Origin: CAZCDS01 sp964497585
GTDB lineage: Bacteria > Desulfobacterota > Desulfomonilia > Desulfomonilales > Desulfomonilaceae
Assembly: GCA_964497585.1 (NCBI GenBank)
Contig: CAZCDS010000038.1
Coordinates: 1 to 62,102, forward strand
DNA: 62,102 nucleotides
Direction: 5' to 3'
Both the position numbers and the translations under genes were made by a program. Shown in pieces: positions 1 through 9,177 of this stretch (positions within the stretch are counted from its first letter, which is position 1; each line of letters opens with the position of its first letter). The notes beneath the pieces are model-generated. The model saw nothing but the letters and a program-made list of their open reading frames with translations, was not told the origin of the DNA and searched no databases.

Positions 1-197
1 CCCTCACTCATTTTCCTTACCTCAATGTTCATTGTTAGAAAGCACGGTGGTATTAAACCATACGCCGCCACCGATAAAACAGAATCTTTCACAATCGATA
101 TATGAGGGATCACGTCCCGAAGGCGAAAGCGGTTGAGCCGGAATCCCAAGTTGGGTATGCTGGTATCTGATGGACCGTCTTCACAGGGATCTGCGCG

Positions 198-422
198 ATG
201 ACCAACGACACCAAGGGCGGAAGGAGACCTCAATACCGAAAGCCCGAGATAATCGACTTCGAATACGACAGCACCGACTATGCCGTAGGAAGAGGCTCCT
301 GCCATTCCGGTGCCGGCGCTGGAGGGTCATGCCACAATGGCGCGGGCCCCAAGGCCAATTGTGGAGCCGGCGCGGGCGCGGGGAGCACGTGTGGCGTTGG
401 CGCCGGGCCGTTCAGCAGGTAG
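198..422 (+). CDS. Cys/Gly-repeat peptide, RiPP-precursor-like
   Basis: This encodes a 74-residue peptide in two parts. Residues 1-33 are a charged leader-like segment containing a KPEI motif (15-18), a motif often seen near the start of radical-SAM-modified precursors. Residues 34-73 are four tandem ten-residue units, each [S/N/T]-C-[H/G]-x-G-A-G-[A/P]-x-x, so cysteines fall exactly at 35, 45, 55 and 65. The regular Cys-Gly-Ala-Gly core suggests a post-translationally modified peptide such as a thioether-bridged (ranthipeptide-like) product, but no maturase lies in the window; it could lie just upstream of position 1. The Shine-Dalgarno (AGGGAT, about eight bases before ATG) is weak. The downstream ATPase and 166-residue genes converge on it. 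The coding call is fairly likely; the function is inference. Confidence 0.6.
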   Translation: MTNDTKGGRRPQYRKPEIIDFEYDSTDYAVGRGSCHSGAGAGGSCHNGAGPKANCGAGAGAGSTCGVGAGPFSR

Positions 423-521
423 GCTGTCGGCTCGGAAAGGTAGTGGCGTCTTGTAGACTCGTTGGAGCCTGATCAGGCGGCGCCCCCACGCGTGACCCGA
501 TATCAATGCACATTTTAACGA

Positions 522-1022
522 CTAGGATTCCACAGAGAATGGTCCGGAATCTCCTCCCTCAATCCTGCGCAACTCCATGGCCCATGAGGAGAGTCTCTCA
601 TCCCGGTAGAAGAGCGCGCCTCGAACGGTGTACTCGGTGGGGGAGACCAGCCGCATCGCCTCGACCCCGATGAAATTGCCGCACGCCGAGATGAAGCGGG
701 AAAGGATTGAATCACCAACGACAGCGAATACTCCGTGAAGAAGTCCGATGGCGGGGTTCACCGATCTCCATGTCGTCGAGTCCTCGTTTGGTTCAAAGGG
801 GGCGACTTCGTACTGGTTGCGGAATTCTTGCGCCGGATCTCCCGGGAGGGTCATGACGCCCTCGAGCGCCCAAGCTGTCTCTGCATGGGTAATTCGGGTC
901 TTACCGGTGCACGGCCGGCTTTCACCGTACTGATCCGTGCAGAGGCCCTCGGCAACCCACAGCCCCTCACAAAAGAGAAACGTGTGATCCGTGGAAAGCG
1001 AAGTCATTGCAGCACTCTTCAT
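522..1022 (-). CDS. hypothetical protein, 166 aa
   Basis: The family is not recognised. The 166-residue product has no signal peptide or membrane segment. It is rich in alternating hydrophobic and polar residues with many Gly and Thr, as in a beta-rich, lipocalin-sized fold. Notable elements are an N-terminal FCEGLWVAEG stretch, a central NPAIGLLHG stretch, and a C-terminal segment with LSSWAMEL. Its start codon overlaps the stop of the upstream P-loop ATPase (ATGA, 1019-1022), which implies translational coupling. Its stop lies about 100 bases from the end of the convergent Cys-repeat peptide gene. The coupling suggests it works with the ATPase. Confidence 0.6.
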   Translation of the reverse strand: MKSAAMTSLSTDHTFLFCEGLWVAEGLCTDQYGESRPCTGKTRITHAETAWALEGVMTLPGDPAQEFRNQYEVAPFEPNEDSTTWRSVNPAIGLLHGVFAVVGDSILSRFISACGNFIGVEAMRLVSPTEYTVRGALFYRDERLSSWAMELRRIEGGDSGPFSVES

Positions 1023-1594
1023 TCCTTTCGGGCGTAGATGTCGTAGAACTCCCTGAGCGCTTCTCGGATATTTCCTCGGTGTTTTCGGAAGAGCACCTCG
1101 GCTGTCTGCCTCAGGGACTCGCCTTCAAACCCCGTCAGATCGGAAACAATCGCCTGAAGCAACTCCGGCGACGTGGTGCACCTGATGAGGCACGGGAGCA
1201 TCTCTCTGTCGTGGGTGGTGACGATCAGCCCCCGAGCGCTTTTCGAACGTCGTCTGAAATCCCTCCACGAGGGTGCCGGCAAATGATCAGCTCCGTCGAG
1301 CATGATGATGTCGCGGCTGTCGGGCCCTGCGTCAAGCCAATTGAGAGAGCGTTTCGGCACGGACCTTCGCCCGATGTCCACCCGGAGATTGCGTACCGTG
1401 AACCCCGATCTCTCCAGACGTACGCCGAGCTGCTCGAGAAGAGTTGTCTTTCCTGAGCCTTCCGGTCCGATAATCGACGCTCGATAGTCGAATTGAACCA
1501 GCTTCTCCATCAGCTCTTGCCAGGTTGAGTCCCGGAGGCGATAGCCGATGTTGTTGATCCGATCCGTGATGAATGGATTGTCTCGCGCCCGCAT
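1019..1594 (-). CDS. P-loop ATPase, 191 aa
   Basis: This is a compact ATPase with Walker A GPEGSGKTT (residues 43-51), Walker B IIMLD (96-100) followed by GADHL, and a sensor-1-like strand ending in VTTHDR. This pattern is typical of small AAA/STAND-type ATPases such as the ExeA/TniB group, but the exact family is not recognised. There is no membrane segment or DNA-binding motif. The gene is the first of a two-gene unit with the overlapping 166-residue gene and runs convergently towards the Cys-repeat peptide. If the three belong together, the ATPase could power processing or resistance; that is speculation. Confidence 0.7.
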   Translation of the reverse strand: MRARDNPFITDRINNIGYRLRDSTWQELMEKLVQFDYRASIIGPEGSGKTTLLEQLGVRLERSGFTVRNLRVDIGRRSVPKRSLNWLDAGPDSRDIIMLDGADHLPAPSWRDFRRRSKSARGLIVTTHDREMLPCLIRCTTSPELLQAIVSDLTGFEGESLRQTAEVLFRKHRGNIREALREFYDIYARKE

Positions 1595-1698
1595 GACCGA
1601 TCATACAAACTGTTACGGCTAATCCCTAATCATACGTTTCCGTTCTTTCGGAGAAGAATTTTTTACTGCAGCCCGGCGTTGGCAGCCTCGCCTACTCC

Positions 1699-2241
1699 TC
1701 AAGGACCGGGAAGGGCACGGAGTTGGCTTTTGATTTGCTCTATCTTGGAGGTTAGCTCGGGATTTGGAGGCGGCTCGGCCGGAATCTTGGGTACCACGGC
1801 CGTCCCGGAGATTCCGAAGGAGGCGAGTTTTTTTCGTTCGCGCGCGAGCAATGTTTTTCGATCCTTGGTCCTACTCTTGAGTCCGGACTTGAGTTGATCT
1901 CTCAACGAGTCCAGTTGGTCACGATTGGCTTGCCCCGCAGGGAGTTCGCCCATCACGTCGAGGGCCTTGAGCGCACTCTGATCCATCGAGATGGAATCGA
2001 CAAATTCCTCCCAGAGTAGCTGTTCCAGGAGTGTGCGGTCCTCGTCGGACTCCGATGCAAGCGATGAGAGAATGAATTCCACTTGCGACGGGTCCTCAAG
2101 GAGCCGGATTTTTAATCCCCTGGCCCGTTTGCGGAATTCTTCCTGTCGGTACTCCTCTTTTTCGTCCGAGGAGAGCGACATCCCCGCGGTCCGCTCCATC
2201 ATCAAGTCGATCGTGCTGCGGATCTCACCCAAAATCTCCAT
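1699..2241 (-). CDS. hypothetical coiled-coil protein, 180 aa
   Basis: The start ATG at 2241 is preceded by GGGAAAGG. A longer in-frame extension upstream only reads through the out-of-frame proA gene and was rejected. The product is soluble, highly charged and predicted helical: an acidic helical N-terminal half, a Lys/Arg-rich middle, a Pro-rich linker (PAEPPPNP), and a terminal helix. The gene starts 20 bases after the proA stop, so it is very probably co-transcribed with proA. No domain is recognised. Confidence 0.65.
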   Translation of the reverse strand: MEILGEIRSTIDLMMERTAGMSLSSDEKEEYRQEEFRKRARGLKIRLLEDPSQVEFILSSLASESDEDRTLLEQLLWEEFVDSISMDQSALKALDVMGELPAGQANRDQLDSLRDQLKSGLKSRTKDRKTLLARERKKLASFGISGTAVVPKIPAEPPPNPELTSKIEQIKSQLRALPGP

Positions 2242-2261
2242 CCTTTCCCGCGGGGCGCTCC

Positions 2262-3518
2262 CTATTGACGGATCTGCCCATCGCCCAGAACGATGAACTT
2301 GGTTGTGGTCAGATCTTCGACTCCCATAGGACCATAGGAGTGGATTTTTGTGGTGCTTATGCCGATTTCCGCGCCGAGACCGAAGACGTACCCGTCGCTC
2401 ATTCTCGTGGCCGCGTTCACGATCACCGTGGAGGAATTGACCTCCTTGAGGAACTTCTGGGACGCCTCGTAGTCGCTCGTCACGATGGTCTCGGTGTGCA
2501 ATGAGCCGTATTTGGCAATGTGGCCGATCGCCTCGTCCATGTCGTCGACGACTTTGACCGCGAGCACGAGATCCAGGTACTCGGCGTACCAATCTTCCTC
2601 GGTTGCCTGTTTCATCGATTTCACGATTTTGCGCGATGTCGGGCAGCCCCTCAATTCCACGCCCGCAGCCGTCAATTCCGTGGAGGCCCTGGGTAGAAAC
2701 GCATTGGCTATTCCCCGATGCACGAGCAGCGTTTCCAGCGCGTTACAGACTCCCGGGCGCTGGACCTTGGAATTGACCGTGAGCGATACGGCCATGTCCA
2801 GGTCCGCCGCCTCGTCCACATAGAGGTGACAAACACCCTTGTAGTGTTTGATTACCGGGATGCGTGAGTTCTCCGCGACAAATCTGATCAAGGCTTCGCC
2901 GCCCCGGGGAATGATGAGATCGATCAGTTCCTCGAGCTTGAGCATGTGGAGAATCGCGTCCCGGTCGGTTGTGGGAACGAGGTTCACGATATCCTCGTTG
3001 GCTGCGTTTTCCCTGAGCGACTCCTTGAAAAGGCTGACGATGGCCAGATTCGAGTTTATCGCCTCGGATCCGCCGCGGAGGATGACTCCGTTGCCTGCCT
3101 TGATGCAGAGCGCTCCGGCGTCTGCGGTCACGTTCGGTCGGGACTCGTAGATAATGCCTATGACCCCGAGCGGGATGCGCATTCGCCCGACACGCATTCC
3201 GTTCGGCCGCGTCCACATCCGGACTATCTCGCCGACCGGATCGGGAAAGGCCGCGATCTCTTCGATACCGGCCGCGGTCTGGTCGATAACCTTGTCCGAA
3301 AGCGTGAGCCGGTCCATCATTGCCGAGGAGAGGTCCTTATCCTTGCCTATCTCCAGGTCTTTGCGATTCTCTTCCTGGAGGAATGAACGGCGGTCTCGCA
3401 GTTTGCCTGCGAGATCCATCAGGATCTTCTCTTTGACCGGCATCGGCAGAATCGCAGCCTGGCGCGCTGCTTCATGGGTTGCCGTGGCTATCCCGACAAT
3501 TTCTTCCTGTACTGACAT
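2262..3518 (-). CDS. proA: gamma-glutamyl phosphate reductase
   Basis: ProA reduces gamma-glutamyl phosphate to glutamate-5-semialdehyde with NADPH, the second step of proline synthesis, in the cytoplasm. The 418-residue length is standard. Family hallmarks are present: the SRPNVTADAG segment (126-135), a glycine-rich RGGSEAINSN loop near 148-157, the catalytic Cys258 in RPGVCNALE, the IPVIKHYKGVCH segment, and the conserved C-terminal stretch running from SDGYVFGLGAEIG through HSYGPMGVEDLTT. The RBS GGGGGTAGG precedes ATG. The gene leads a two-gene unit with the coiled-coil protein downstream. No proB is in the window. Confidence 0.97.
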   Translation of the reverse strand: MSVQEEIVGIATATHEAARQAAILPMPVKEKILMDLAGKLRDRRSFLQEENRKDLEIGKDKDLSSAMMDRLTLSDKVIDQTAAGIEEIAAFPDPVGEIVRMWTRPNGMRVGRMRIPLGVIGIIYESRPNVTADAGALCIKAGNGVILRGGSEAINSNLAIVSLFKESLRENAANEDIVNLVPTTDRDAILHMLKLEELIDLIIPRGGEALIRFVAENSRIPVIKHYKGVCHLYVDEAADLDMAVSLTVNSKVQRPGVCNALETLLVHRGIANAFLPRASTELTAAGVELRGCPTSRKIVKSMKQATEEDWYAEYLDLVLAVKVVDDMDEAIGHIAKYGSLHTETIVTSDYEASQKFLKEVNSSTVIVNAATRMSDGYVFGLGAEIGISTTKIHSYGPMGVEDLTTTKFIVLGDGQIRQ

Positions 3519-3634
3519 TACCTACCCCCGAAAGAATTCCCGACCGAACGACGAATGGGCCGCATCGTGCACGGCGGCTTCTCGTTACGTATCAAAAGGT
3601 TAAATACGTATCCTAACACCGGGTCTGGTCCTCG

Positions 3635-4366
3635 TCAATTCTTGCCACGCTCGGTTCGATCCGGGGGGGGATGAGAAGACTGCGGCCACGGCCACGGAGA
3701 CTCGATAATCTCTATGCCGTCCGATTCTTTTGGAGCTCGGAACTCCCAGGGAGGCAGACGATGCGGGTCGGACCAAAGGCCCTTGTGCGCGTCCCGGGCT
3801 GATCGCTCCAGAATTGCGAGTTCCCAGTTGAACGGGACGTACTTGCGGTACCACCAGGCAAGTCCCTCTTCGAGCAGTTCCCGATTTAAGGATCGGCCCT
3901 CCACGGAAACCCAGGCAACCAGCCTTTTGTATGGATCTTCAAACAGGGGCTGTATTTTCACGGGCTTCCCTTTGATCTTCTGCTGAACGTACAGCCTGGC
4001 CTTCTCGCCGAATTTCTGATGCGCTCCCGGACAGTCAATGCCGTAGAGCCGCACCGGCACCGTTCGTCCGCGACTCTCCACATGGATTTCGTCGCCGCCC
4101 TCCGCGTGCAGCCCCTTTCCGTCAAAGGGCGAGGAGAAGAACGGAATGACGAAAACGAGAATATGTATGACAAATAACTTGCTCACTTGTACAAGCTGGA
4201 GCACAAACACCTCGGCCACTTCCATGACACCCTCGTGACTGCGATTCTCTACCGGCGCCATTGTACAACGAAGTCCCGAGAAAGTCCCGAGCCAAGACAC
4301 CACCCGGTGAAGATAATTCACCGTGAAAATCGCCGCGACCATGACCGCCGTGCTCATGAAAAGCAT
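3635..4366 (-). CDS. membrane-anchored SNase-like protein, altered active site
   Basis: The C-terminal 150 residues match the staphylococcal nuclease (thermonuclease) fold. The segment VRLYGIDCPG (105-114) aligns with the FRLLLVDTPE loop of S. aureus nuclease, and DPYKR (144-148) aligns with DKYGR. So the catalytic-arginine equivalents R106 and R148 and the metal ligand D111 are kept, but the catalytic glutamate is replaced by Gly114. The calcium-binding DGDT motif reads GGDE. Two hydrophobic segments (about 5-25 and 51-78) suggest membrane anchoring. An alternative start at 4225 (Met48, preceded by GAGGG) would leave only the second segment. It may be a catalytically weak or purely binding member. 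Confidence 0.8.
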   Translation of the reverse strand: MLFMSTAVMVAAIFTVNYLHRVVSWLGTFSGLRCTMAPVENRSHEGVMEVAEVFVLQLVQVSKLFVIHILVFVIPFFSSPFDGKGLHAEGGDEIHVESRGRTVPVRLYGIDCPGAHQKFGEKARLYVQQKIKGKPVKIQPLFEDPYKRLVAWVSVEGRSLNRELLEEGLAWWYRKYVPFNWELAILERSARDAHKGLWSDPHRLPPWEFRAPKESDGIEIIESPWPWPQSSHPPPDRTERGKN

Positions 4367-4712
4367 GCCTTATCGATAAGTCGGATCCAACCACAGTCCC
4401 CATCTTCGGCCTTCCTATCATAGGAATGGGCAGGTCGGCAGCAGACCGTTATCGGGGGCCTCGGGATCCCTTCGCGTCGGAAAAGGATCGCCCGGAAGAA
4501 CCGTGAGGGAGCTATGATATACTTTCAGTGGCGACGATACATCCGTTACCGGGCTCCGGAGTGGGGAGCGGACACGGGGGTATCCCTGACAGCCGACGAA
4601 TCAAGACACGACGATTCGACTCCCGATACGGATAAGGGTTAGGACCCAAAGGGTCCAGCCTGAGCGGATCGAACCCCCGAACTCCGTACGGCAACGCCTT
4701 GGTCTGCGACCG
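4367..4712. other. intergenic, no gene seen
   Basis: This 346-base stretch lies between the leftward SNase-like gene and the rightward SGNH pseudogene. Short reading frames exist on both strands, but none has a credible ribosome binding site or recognisable protein. A short inverted pair, GGACCC followed by GGGTCC near 4642-4657, is the only structure noticed. Confidence 0.4.
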
Positions 4713-6089
4713 TTGCTCCCGGATTCCATTATTGTGGCGGGAATAGTCTTTCTTGCCCGGATATTCGTTTACGCGATTCTTCAAAGCCAACTCTGCGGGC
4801 CACAAACGGCAAATCGCTGTTTCCTGTTATTCTCTTTGTGCGGGATGATACTTCTGGATTCGTCTTTGCGCCTCGGCTACAACTTCAGAGTCAACCTGGC
4901 CATTTGCGTTGCGAGCGTGCGCGTTGGGATCTACGTCTCAGAGGTTGCCCTGTATTGTCTCTATGTCTACCGCGAAGATAGGAGCCGAATCGCGGCTTCG
5001 CAGGGAATCAACTATGATACCCGGTCCGTGCTCGAGGTCGTTTTGAAAATGAGGATAGCAGGAAACGAGGCCTATCCGGCTGTTTCTCCCTGCGAATTCA
5101 TCGACAGTGACGGCATTGGCCGGGGAGAAACGAAGCTCTTCCCACTCGCCGGCGTTTCCGATAAGCCTACGGTTCTCTGCAATGAGACCGGGAGATTCGG
5201 AATCTACCGGAGCGACGCACACGGATTCAACAGTCCTCAGGGAAGCTGGCTGGCCCCAACGCGGAAATCGTACTCCTGGGAGACTCCCTCGTTCACGGCC
5301 AGTGCGTCGACCCCACCGAGACCGTCAGTGCTCGTCTGCGTGCGAAAACGGGAAAGAAAGTTCTGAAGCTTGCCTTTCACGGGTACCGGTCCGCTCGTCC
5401 AATTGGCCACCTTAATTGAATATGCGGAGAAAATGAGGCCCAAGGCTGTGTTTTGGCACTACTACGAAGGCAATGACCACAGTGACCTCCTTGCCGAGAG
5501 GAAATCCCCCACGCTGATGAGGTACCTCAATGAGAAGGACTACTCTCAGAATCTGATCGGACGCCAAGGGCAAGTCGATAAGTTGCTCGAAGCGTATATC
5601 GATGAACGGATGGACGCCGGGAACCTCCAACTCGACGAACGCAGCATTCCTTTCGCTGATCTTGTCAAATTGACGTTCGTACGCACAGCCCTGGGCGCAG
5701 TCTCCCACACCTATCGGTGCGACTAGCCTTTCTTCAAGAGGATAATCTCCAGAGCAAGGCGCAGGGTCTCACATTGGGGAGGAAAACTCTATCTGGTCTA
5801 TCTCCAGGAGTACTCACGGTACGCGTCAAAGGAATCGTACGATGACGAGGGTGGCAGGAAGGTGCTCGAAATAACGGACAAACTTGACATAGAGGGTCTG
5901 GACTTTCACGAAGTCTTGTCAGCTTATCCCGATCCCGTATCGCTGTTCCCCTTTCGGGTGGCAGGCCGCTACCTGCCCCAAGGGTACGACATGGTCGCCG
6001 AAATGAGAGCCCCTCGCTTGGCCAAGAACCAACAGCGGCCGAGAACCCATGAGCCTCTGTTCAAGGCCCGCAATCCGGCTTCCTCCTGA
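4713..6089 (+). pseudogene. SGNH/GDSL hydrolase of EPS locus, frameshifted
   Basis: This is a decayed gene for a membrane-anchored SGNH hydrolase of the kind found in polysaccharide clusters. The first frame (4713 to about 5240) gives N-terminal membrane segments and a conserved region ending IYRSDAHGFNSPQG. The reading then jumps frame near 5250, where a second frame carries the block-I motif LLGDSLVHGQ. It jumps again near 5385 into the frame encoding MRPKAVFWHYYEGND (about 5430-5475), stops at 5724-5726, and resumes in yet another frame (about 5780-6089) that ends with DPVSLFPFRVAGRY, the usual C-terminal region. Every block of the family is present in order but in different frames. At least three shifts make real decay likelier than one sequencing error. 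Confidence 0.85.
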
Positions 6090-6304
6090 AAATTCTCAAC
6101 ACCTCTCATCCCCACTCCCGTTCAAACGAGCAAGGATCTCCTGTCATCTTATTCCTTTCCCTGCAAAAGAAGTGTCGATCGCGAGGACTCGCGCGAAGGT
6201 ATTGTTCTTCACTCGTTTGGTGGGGCACTTACCCGAAAACTGCCGTCACGGCCTGCGGTATTCCTGCAGCTAAGCCTTTGACTTGCCAACAGTTTCATAC
6301 CGGG

Positions 6305-7807
6305 CTATGCACCGAATTCATGGGAGTCAATCCCAGATGTGAAGCCAGTATCAATTCCGCGCCTTGCGGAATCGCTCATTCGCGTCAAGACAACTGCGAG
6401 AGCCATTACAGCGCAGAAGTAAAAGAAGAACGACGACTGGTAATACCAGTGAAATATCCGGATCGCGACGGAGCCGAGGATACCGGCTACAACCCCGATC
6501 GAAATCAACGCGAGAAACCTGTCGGGAGATCTGCTCGATCGCCACAACCAGACACAGATGACAATCATCATCCAGTAATAGATAGCGGTGCCAATGATGC
6601 CCCGTTCGGCCAGGTGGAGAAGAAATTCATTGTGCACCGGAGATTTCCACGAGTACCGGTACTCCGTGGGGAGATATTTGTCGACGAAAAGTCCGTAGTT
6701 GCTTGCTCCAACCCCGAGTACCCAGTTGTCCTCGAACATTTTCAGCGCGGTCTCCATAAGGGGTACCCGAGCCATCTCCCAACTTCTGTCACTCTCCTGG
6801 AATCGTTTGTAAATCAGCGGACTCATCACCAACAGGCAGATCACGATGATCAGAGCCGTAGCGACTGTCCTTGTCCTGGGGATCAGGTGTCGGAATCGCC
6901 CGATAAGAAGAACGAGGGCCATGCCCACCAGAGTCGCCATACCTGCGGCCCGACCCTTCGCGGCAATGAGCCCGGCGAGGATCGCCAGGAGGGCGAGGAT
7001 CACCACGAAACGGTGAAGTCTCTTCTTCGGTGAAAGCGCGTAATAGTAGGCTATTGCAATGGGAACTACCAGGGACAGCATCTCCGAACTCTCAACGTCG
7101 TTGCCTATGAATCCGGATGCCCGTATGCCCACCGCGTCCGCGCGCGGCTTAACAAAGAATCCGGTTATTGAATAATTCAGTCCCGTTAGCAATTGGCCGA
7201 CCATGTACAGGCCCAGCACGACCATTCCCGCGAGAAGCGCGTAAACGACGATCCTGACTTCACGCTCGGTCTTGATATAGTTGATCAAGCAGAAATAGAC
7301 GATGAAACACTTGAAAACCGAAAAAAACTCGTACACGGTGAACTCGAAGTCCGTGGCCTTCAAAGCCCCGGCTACGAGGGTGTAGAGGATCCATACCAGG
7401 AACAGCGTCCCAACGGGGTGACCGATCGTGATCGGTTCGGTTTCCTTGTGGAATGCCGAGGACAGCAGCCGGTGTGAAAGAATCAAGAGTGCCAGGACGG
7501 TCGCCAAATCAACGGTTATACCCCACGAGAAGGGCTCGAACTGCTCGAGGTAGAAGAAGTGACGGATCACGTGAAAGCTGAGCCCGAACGGAATCAAAAA
7601 TATGAGAGCAAAGAGAGTGAAGGCCTTAAAATCCTTTGCGAATACTGCCGCACCGAAGAACAAGATAACCGCCAAGTGCACGCTAATGATCAGCTTGATG
7701 TTGAACGTGAAAAGAATCACGTATGCATAACCGGCAACCAGCGCGAAAAGCGAGCACGCGCAGGCAAGTGCAAGATCTTTCCTTGACAGAGCTTCGGTTC
7801 GTATCAT
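6305..7807 (-). CDS. O-antigen ligase / Wzy-type polymerase
   Basis: This is a 500-residue polytopic inner-membrane protein with about a dozen hydrophobic segments and a large periplasmic loop before the last helices. That loop holds the family signature: GVGASNYG, then VHNEFLLHLAERGIIG (Wzy_C / O-antigen ligase superfamily). Such proteins polymerise or ligate undecaprenyl-linked oligosaccharide repeats at the periplasmic face. The glycosyltransferase and heparinase genes upstream on the same strand point to exopolysaccharide polymerisation rather than O-antigen ligation, but the sequence alone does not separate the two. It is the last gene of the leftward EPS arm. Confidence 0.9.
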   Translation of the reverse strand: MIRTEALSRKDLALACACSLFALVAGYAYVILFTFNIKLIISVHLAVILFFGAAVFAKDFKAFTLFALIFLIPFGLSFHVIRHFFYLEQFEPFSWGITVDLATVLALLILSHRLLSSAFHKETEPITIGHPVGTLFLVWILYTLVAGALKATDFEFTVYEFFSVFKCFIVYFCLINYIKTEREVRIVVYALLAGMVVLGLYMVGQLLTGLNYSITGFFVKPRADAVGIRASGFIGNDVESSEMLSLVVPIAIAYYYALSPKKRLHRFVVILALLAILAGLIAAKGRAAGMATLVGMALVLLIGRFRHLIPRTRTVATALIIVICLLVMSPLIYKRFQESDRSWEMARVPLMETALKMFEDNWVLGVGASNYGLFVDKYLPTEYRYSWKSPVHNEFLLHLAERGIIGTAIYYWMMIVICVWLWRSSRSPDRFLALISIGVVAGILGSVAIRIFHWYYQSSFFFYFCAVMALAVVLTRMSDSARRGIDTGFTSGIDSHEFGA

Positions 7808-7908
7808 GGGCCCACTTCCTCAAAAACCTTGCCCGAAATCACGGGGGTCCTTTGCATTGCACTCTCAAGTGATTCCGACCATACCTTACTGCTGAGCCTC
7901 AATCAAGA

Positions 7909-9165
7909 TTAAGCTGACATCTCGTTGCCACCACTGACCGCCAGCCTTGCGTACAGCGAAAGGTAGCGTTCCGTCAGAACATTCCAATTCCGGTTCTCTT
8001 CCACCCAGGTCCGGGCTCTGAAACCCAGGTTTCTGCGCAGAGTCCCGTCCGTAATGAGCAGCCGGCACTTGGCCGCGAGGTCTTCCACGTTTTCCGATTC
8101 GAAGAGCAGGCCGTTGAGGCCGTCCCGGACCATCTCACGATGTCCGCCGATATCGCTTGCCAGAAGAGCTTTGCCCATGGCCATGATCTCCATGGGCTTG
8201 AGAGGCGTTACCAGCCGCGTCTCACGGGTTAAGCGTCTCGGCAGAATCATGAGGTCGCACAACCGATAATAGTCTGCAATCTGTTGGTGCGGCACTGTGC
8301 CAACGAAAATCACGCGGTTCCGGAGTCCATCCCGCACGGTCATGCTCTTCAGCGTCTGTTCCAGCTCACCCCCGCCGACGAGGAACAACCGCACGCGGGG
8401 AAATTCCCCGGCAAGGCTTCTCATGACATCCACGAGCAAGTCGAGACCCTCATAGTGAAAGAACGACCCGATATACCCCATGGTTATCGCGTTTTCCAGG
8501 CCGAAGCGCCTGATCAGCTCTTCCGGGGCGTTGCCCGGCCTGAATCGCGTAACGTCCACTCCGTTCGGCACAATGCTGATCTTTTCCGGATCTACTCCTC
8601 TGGAGGCAACCTCTCCGCGGAGCGCTTCGGAAATGACGCAGCAGGCGTCGGCTCCGTTCATGGCCATGTTTTCGAGGAATCGTACCGCCCGATAGCGGAT
8701 GGAACGCTCACCGAATTTTCTCCGCCCCACGTGGGAATCCTCCCAGATGCCTCGCACCTCATAGATGGTAGGAATATCAATCCGTCGGCCCACCCGGTTC
8801 CCGACAATCCCACAGGTGAAAGGGGAGTGAGCATGTATGACCGCGGGACGGTACTGTCGCGCTACATGCAGGGCAGTCTCATAGAGCCTGACGTTCTGGA
8901 GAACCCTCAGGGCTGCTCTCGTCGGACTCCGGTCTTCCACCTCAACCGAGGGGGGAAGCGCAGCGCTCCCGGTCCGAAAGTAGCGCACTCCCTCGATAAC
9001 CTCGCTCCGCTCCGAATCCAACTCCCCCTGAGGCGACTGGGACGGAGACGTCACCACAATCGGTTCCAGTCCCTTTTCTCGTTGACTCAGGACGATCTGC
9101 CGACTTCGGATCGCGTATCCATGCGTGCCGGGAACCGACCGATGAAGAAGATGCAGTATGCGCAT
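7909..9165 (-). CDS. GT4 glycosyltransferase, exosortase-associated type
   Basis: This is a 418-residue GT-B glycosyltransferase. The N-terminus (MRILHLLHRSVPGTHGYAIR) closely follows the pattern of the PEP-CTERM/exosortase A-associated glycosyltransferases. The C-terminal donor domain has PNGVDVTRF and a nucleotide-sugar region with EIMAMGKALLASDIGGHREMV. It should transfer a sugar from a nucleotide donor to a lipid-linked acceptor at the cytoplasmic face of the membrane. A strong RBS (GGGAGGTGAA) precedes ATG. The heparinase gene ends 12 bases upstream, so the two are co-transcribed. No exosortase is visible here. Confidence 0.93.
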   Translation of the reverse strand: MRILHLLHRSVPGTHGYAIRSRQIVLSQREKGLEPIVVTSPSQSPQGELDSERSEVIEGVRYFRTGSAALPPSVEVEDRSPTRAALRVLQNVRLYETALHVARQYRPAVIHAHSPFTCGIVGNRVGRRIDIPTIYEVRGIWEDSHVGRRKFGERSIRYRAVRFLENMAMNGADACCVISEALRGEVASRGVDPEKISIVPNGVDVTRFRPGNAPEELIRRFGLENAITMGYIGSFFHYEGLDLLVDVMRSLAGEFPRVRLFLVGGGELEQTLKSMTVRDGLRNRVIFVGTVPHQQIADYYRLCDLMILPRRLTRETRLVTPLKPMEIMAMGKALLASDIGGHREMVRDGLNGLLFESENVEDLAAKCRLLITDGTLRRNLGFRARTWVEENRNWNVLTERYLSLYARLAVSGGNEMSA

Positions 9166-9177
9166 TTCACCTCCCGA

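Noticed and set aside
1699..2592. An in-frame extension of the 180-residue coiled-coil gene to 297 codons
   Set aside because: The added 117 codons read the proA gene out of frame and give an Arg/Gly-rich sequence; ATG 2241 has a good RBS.
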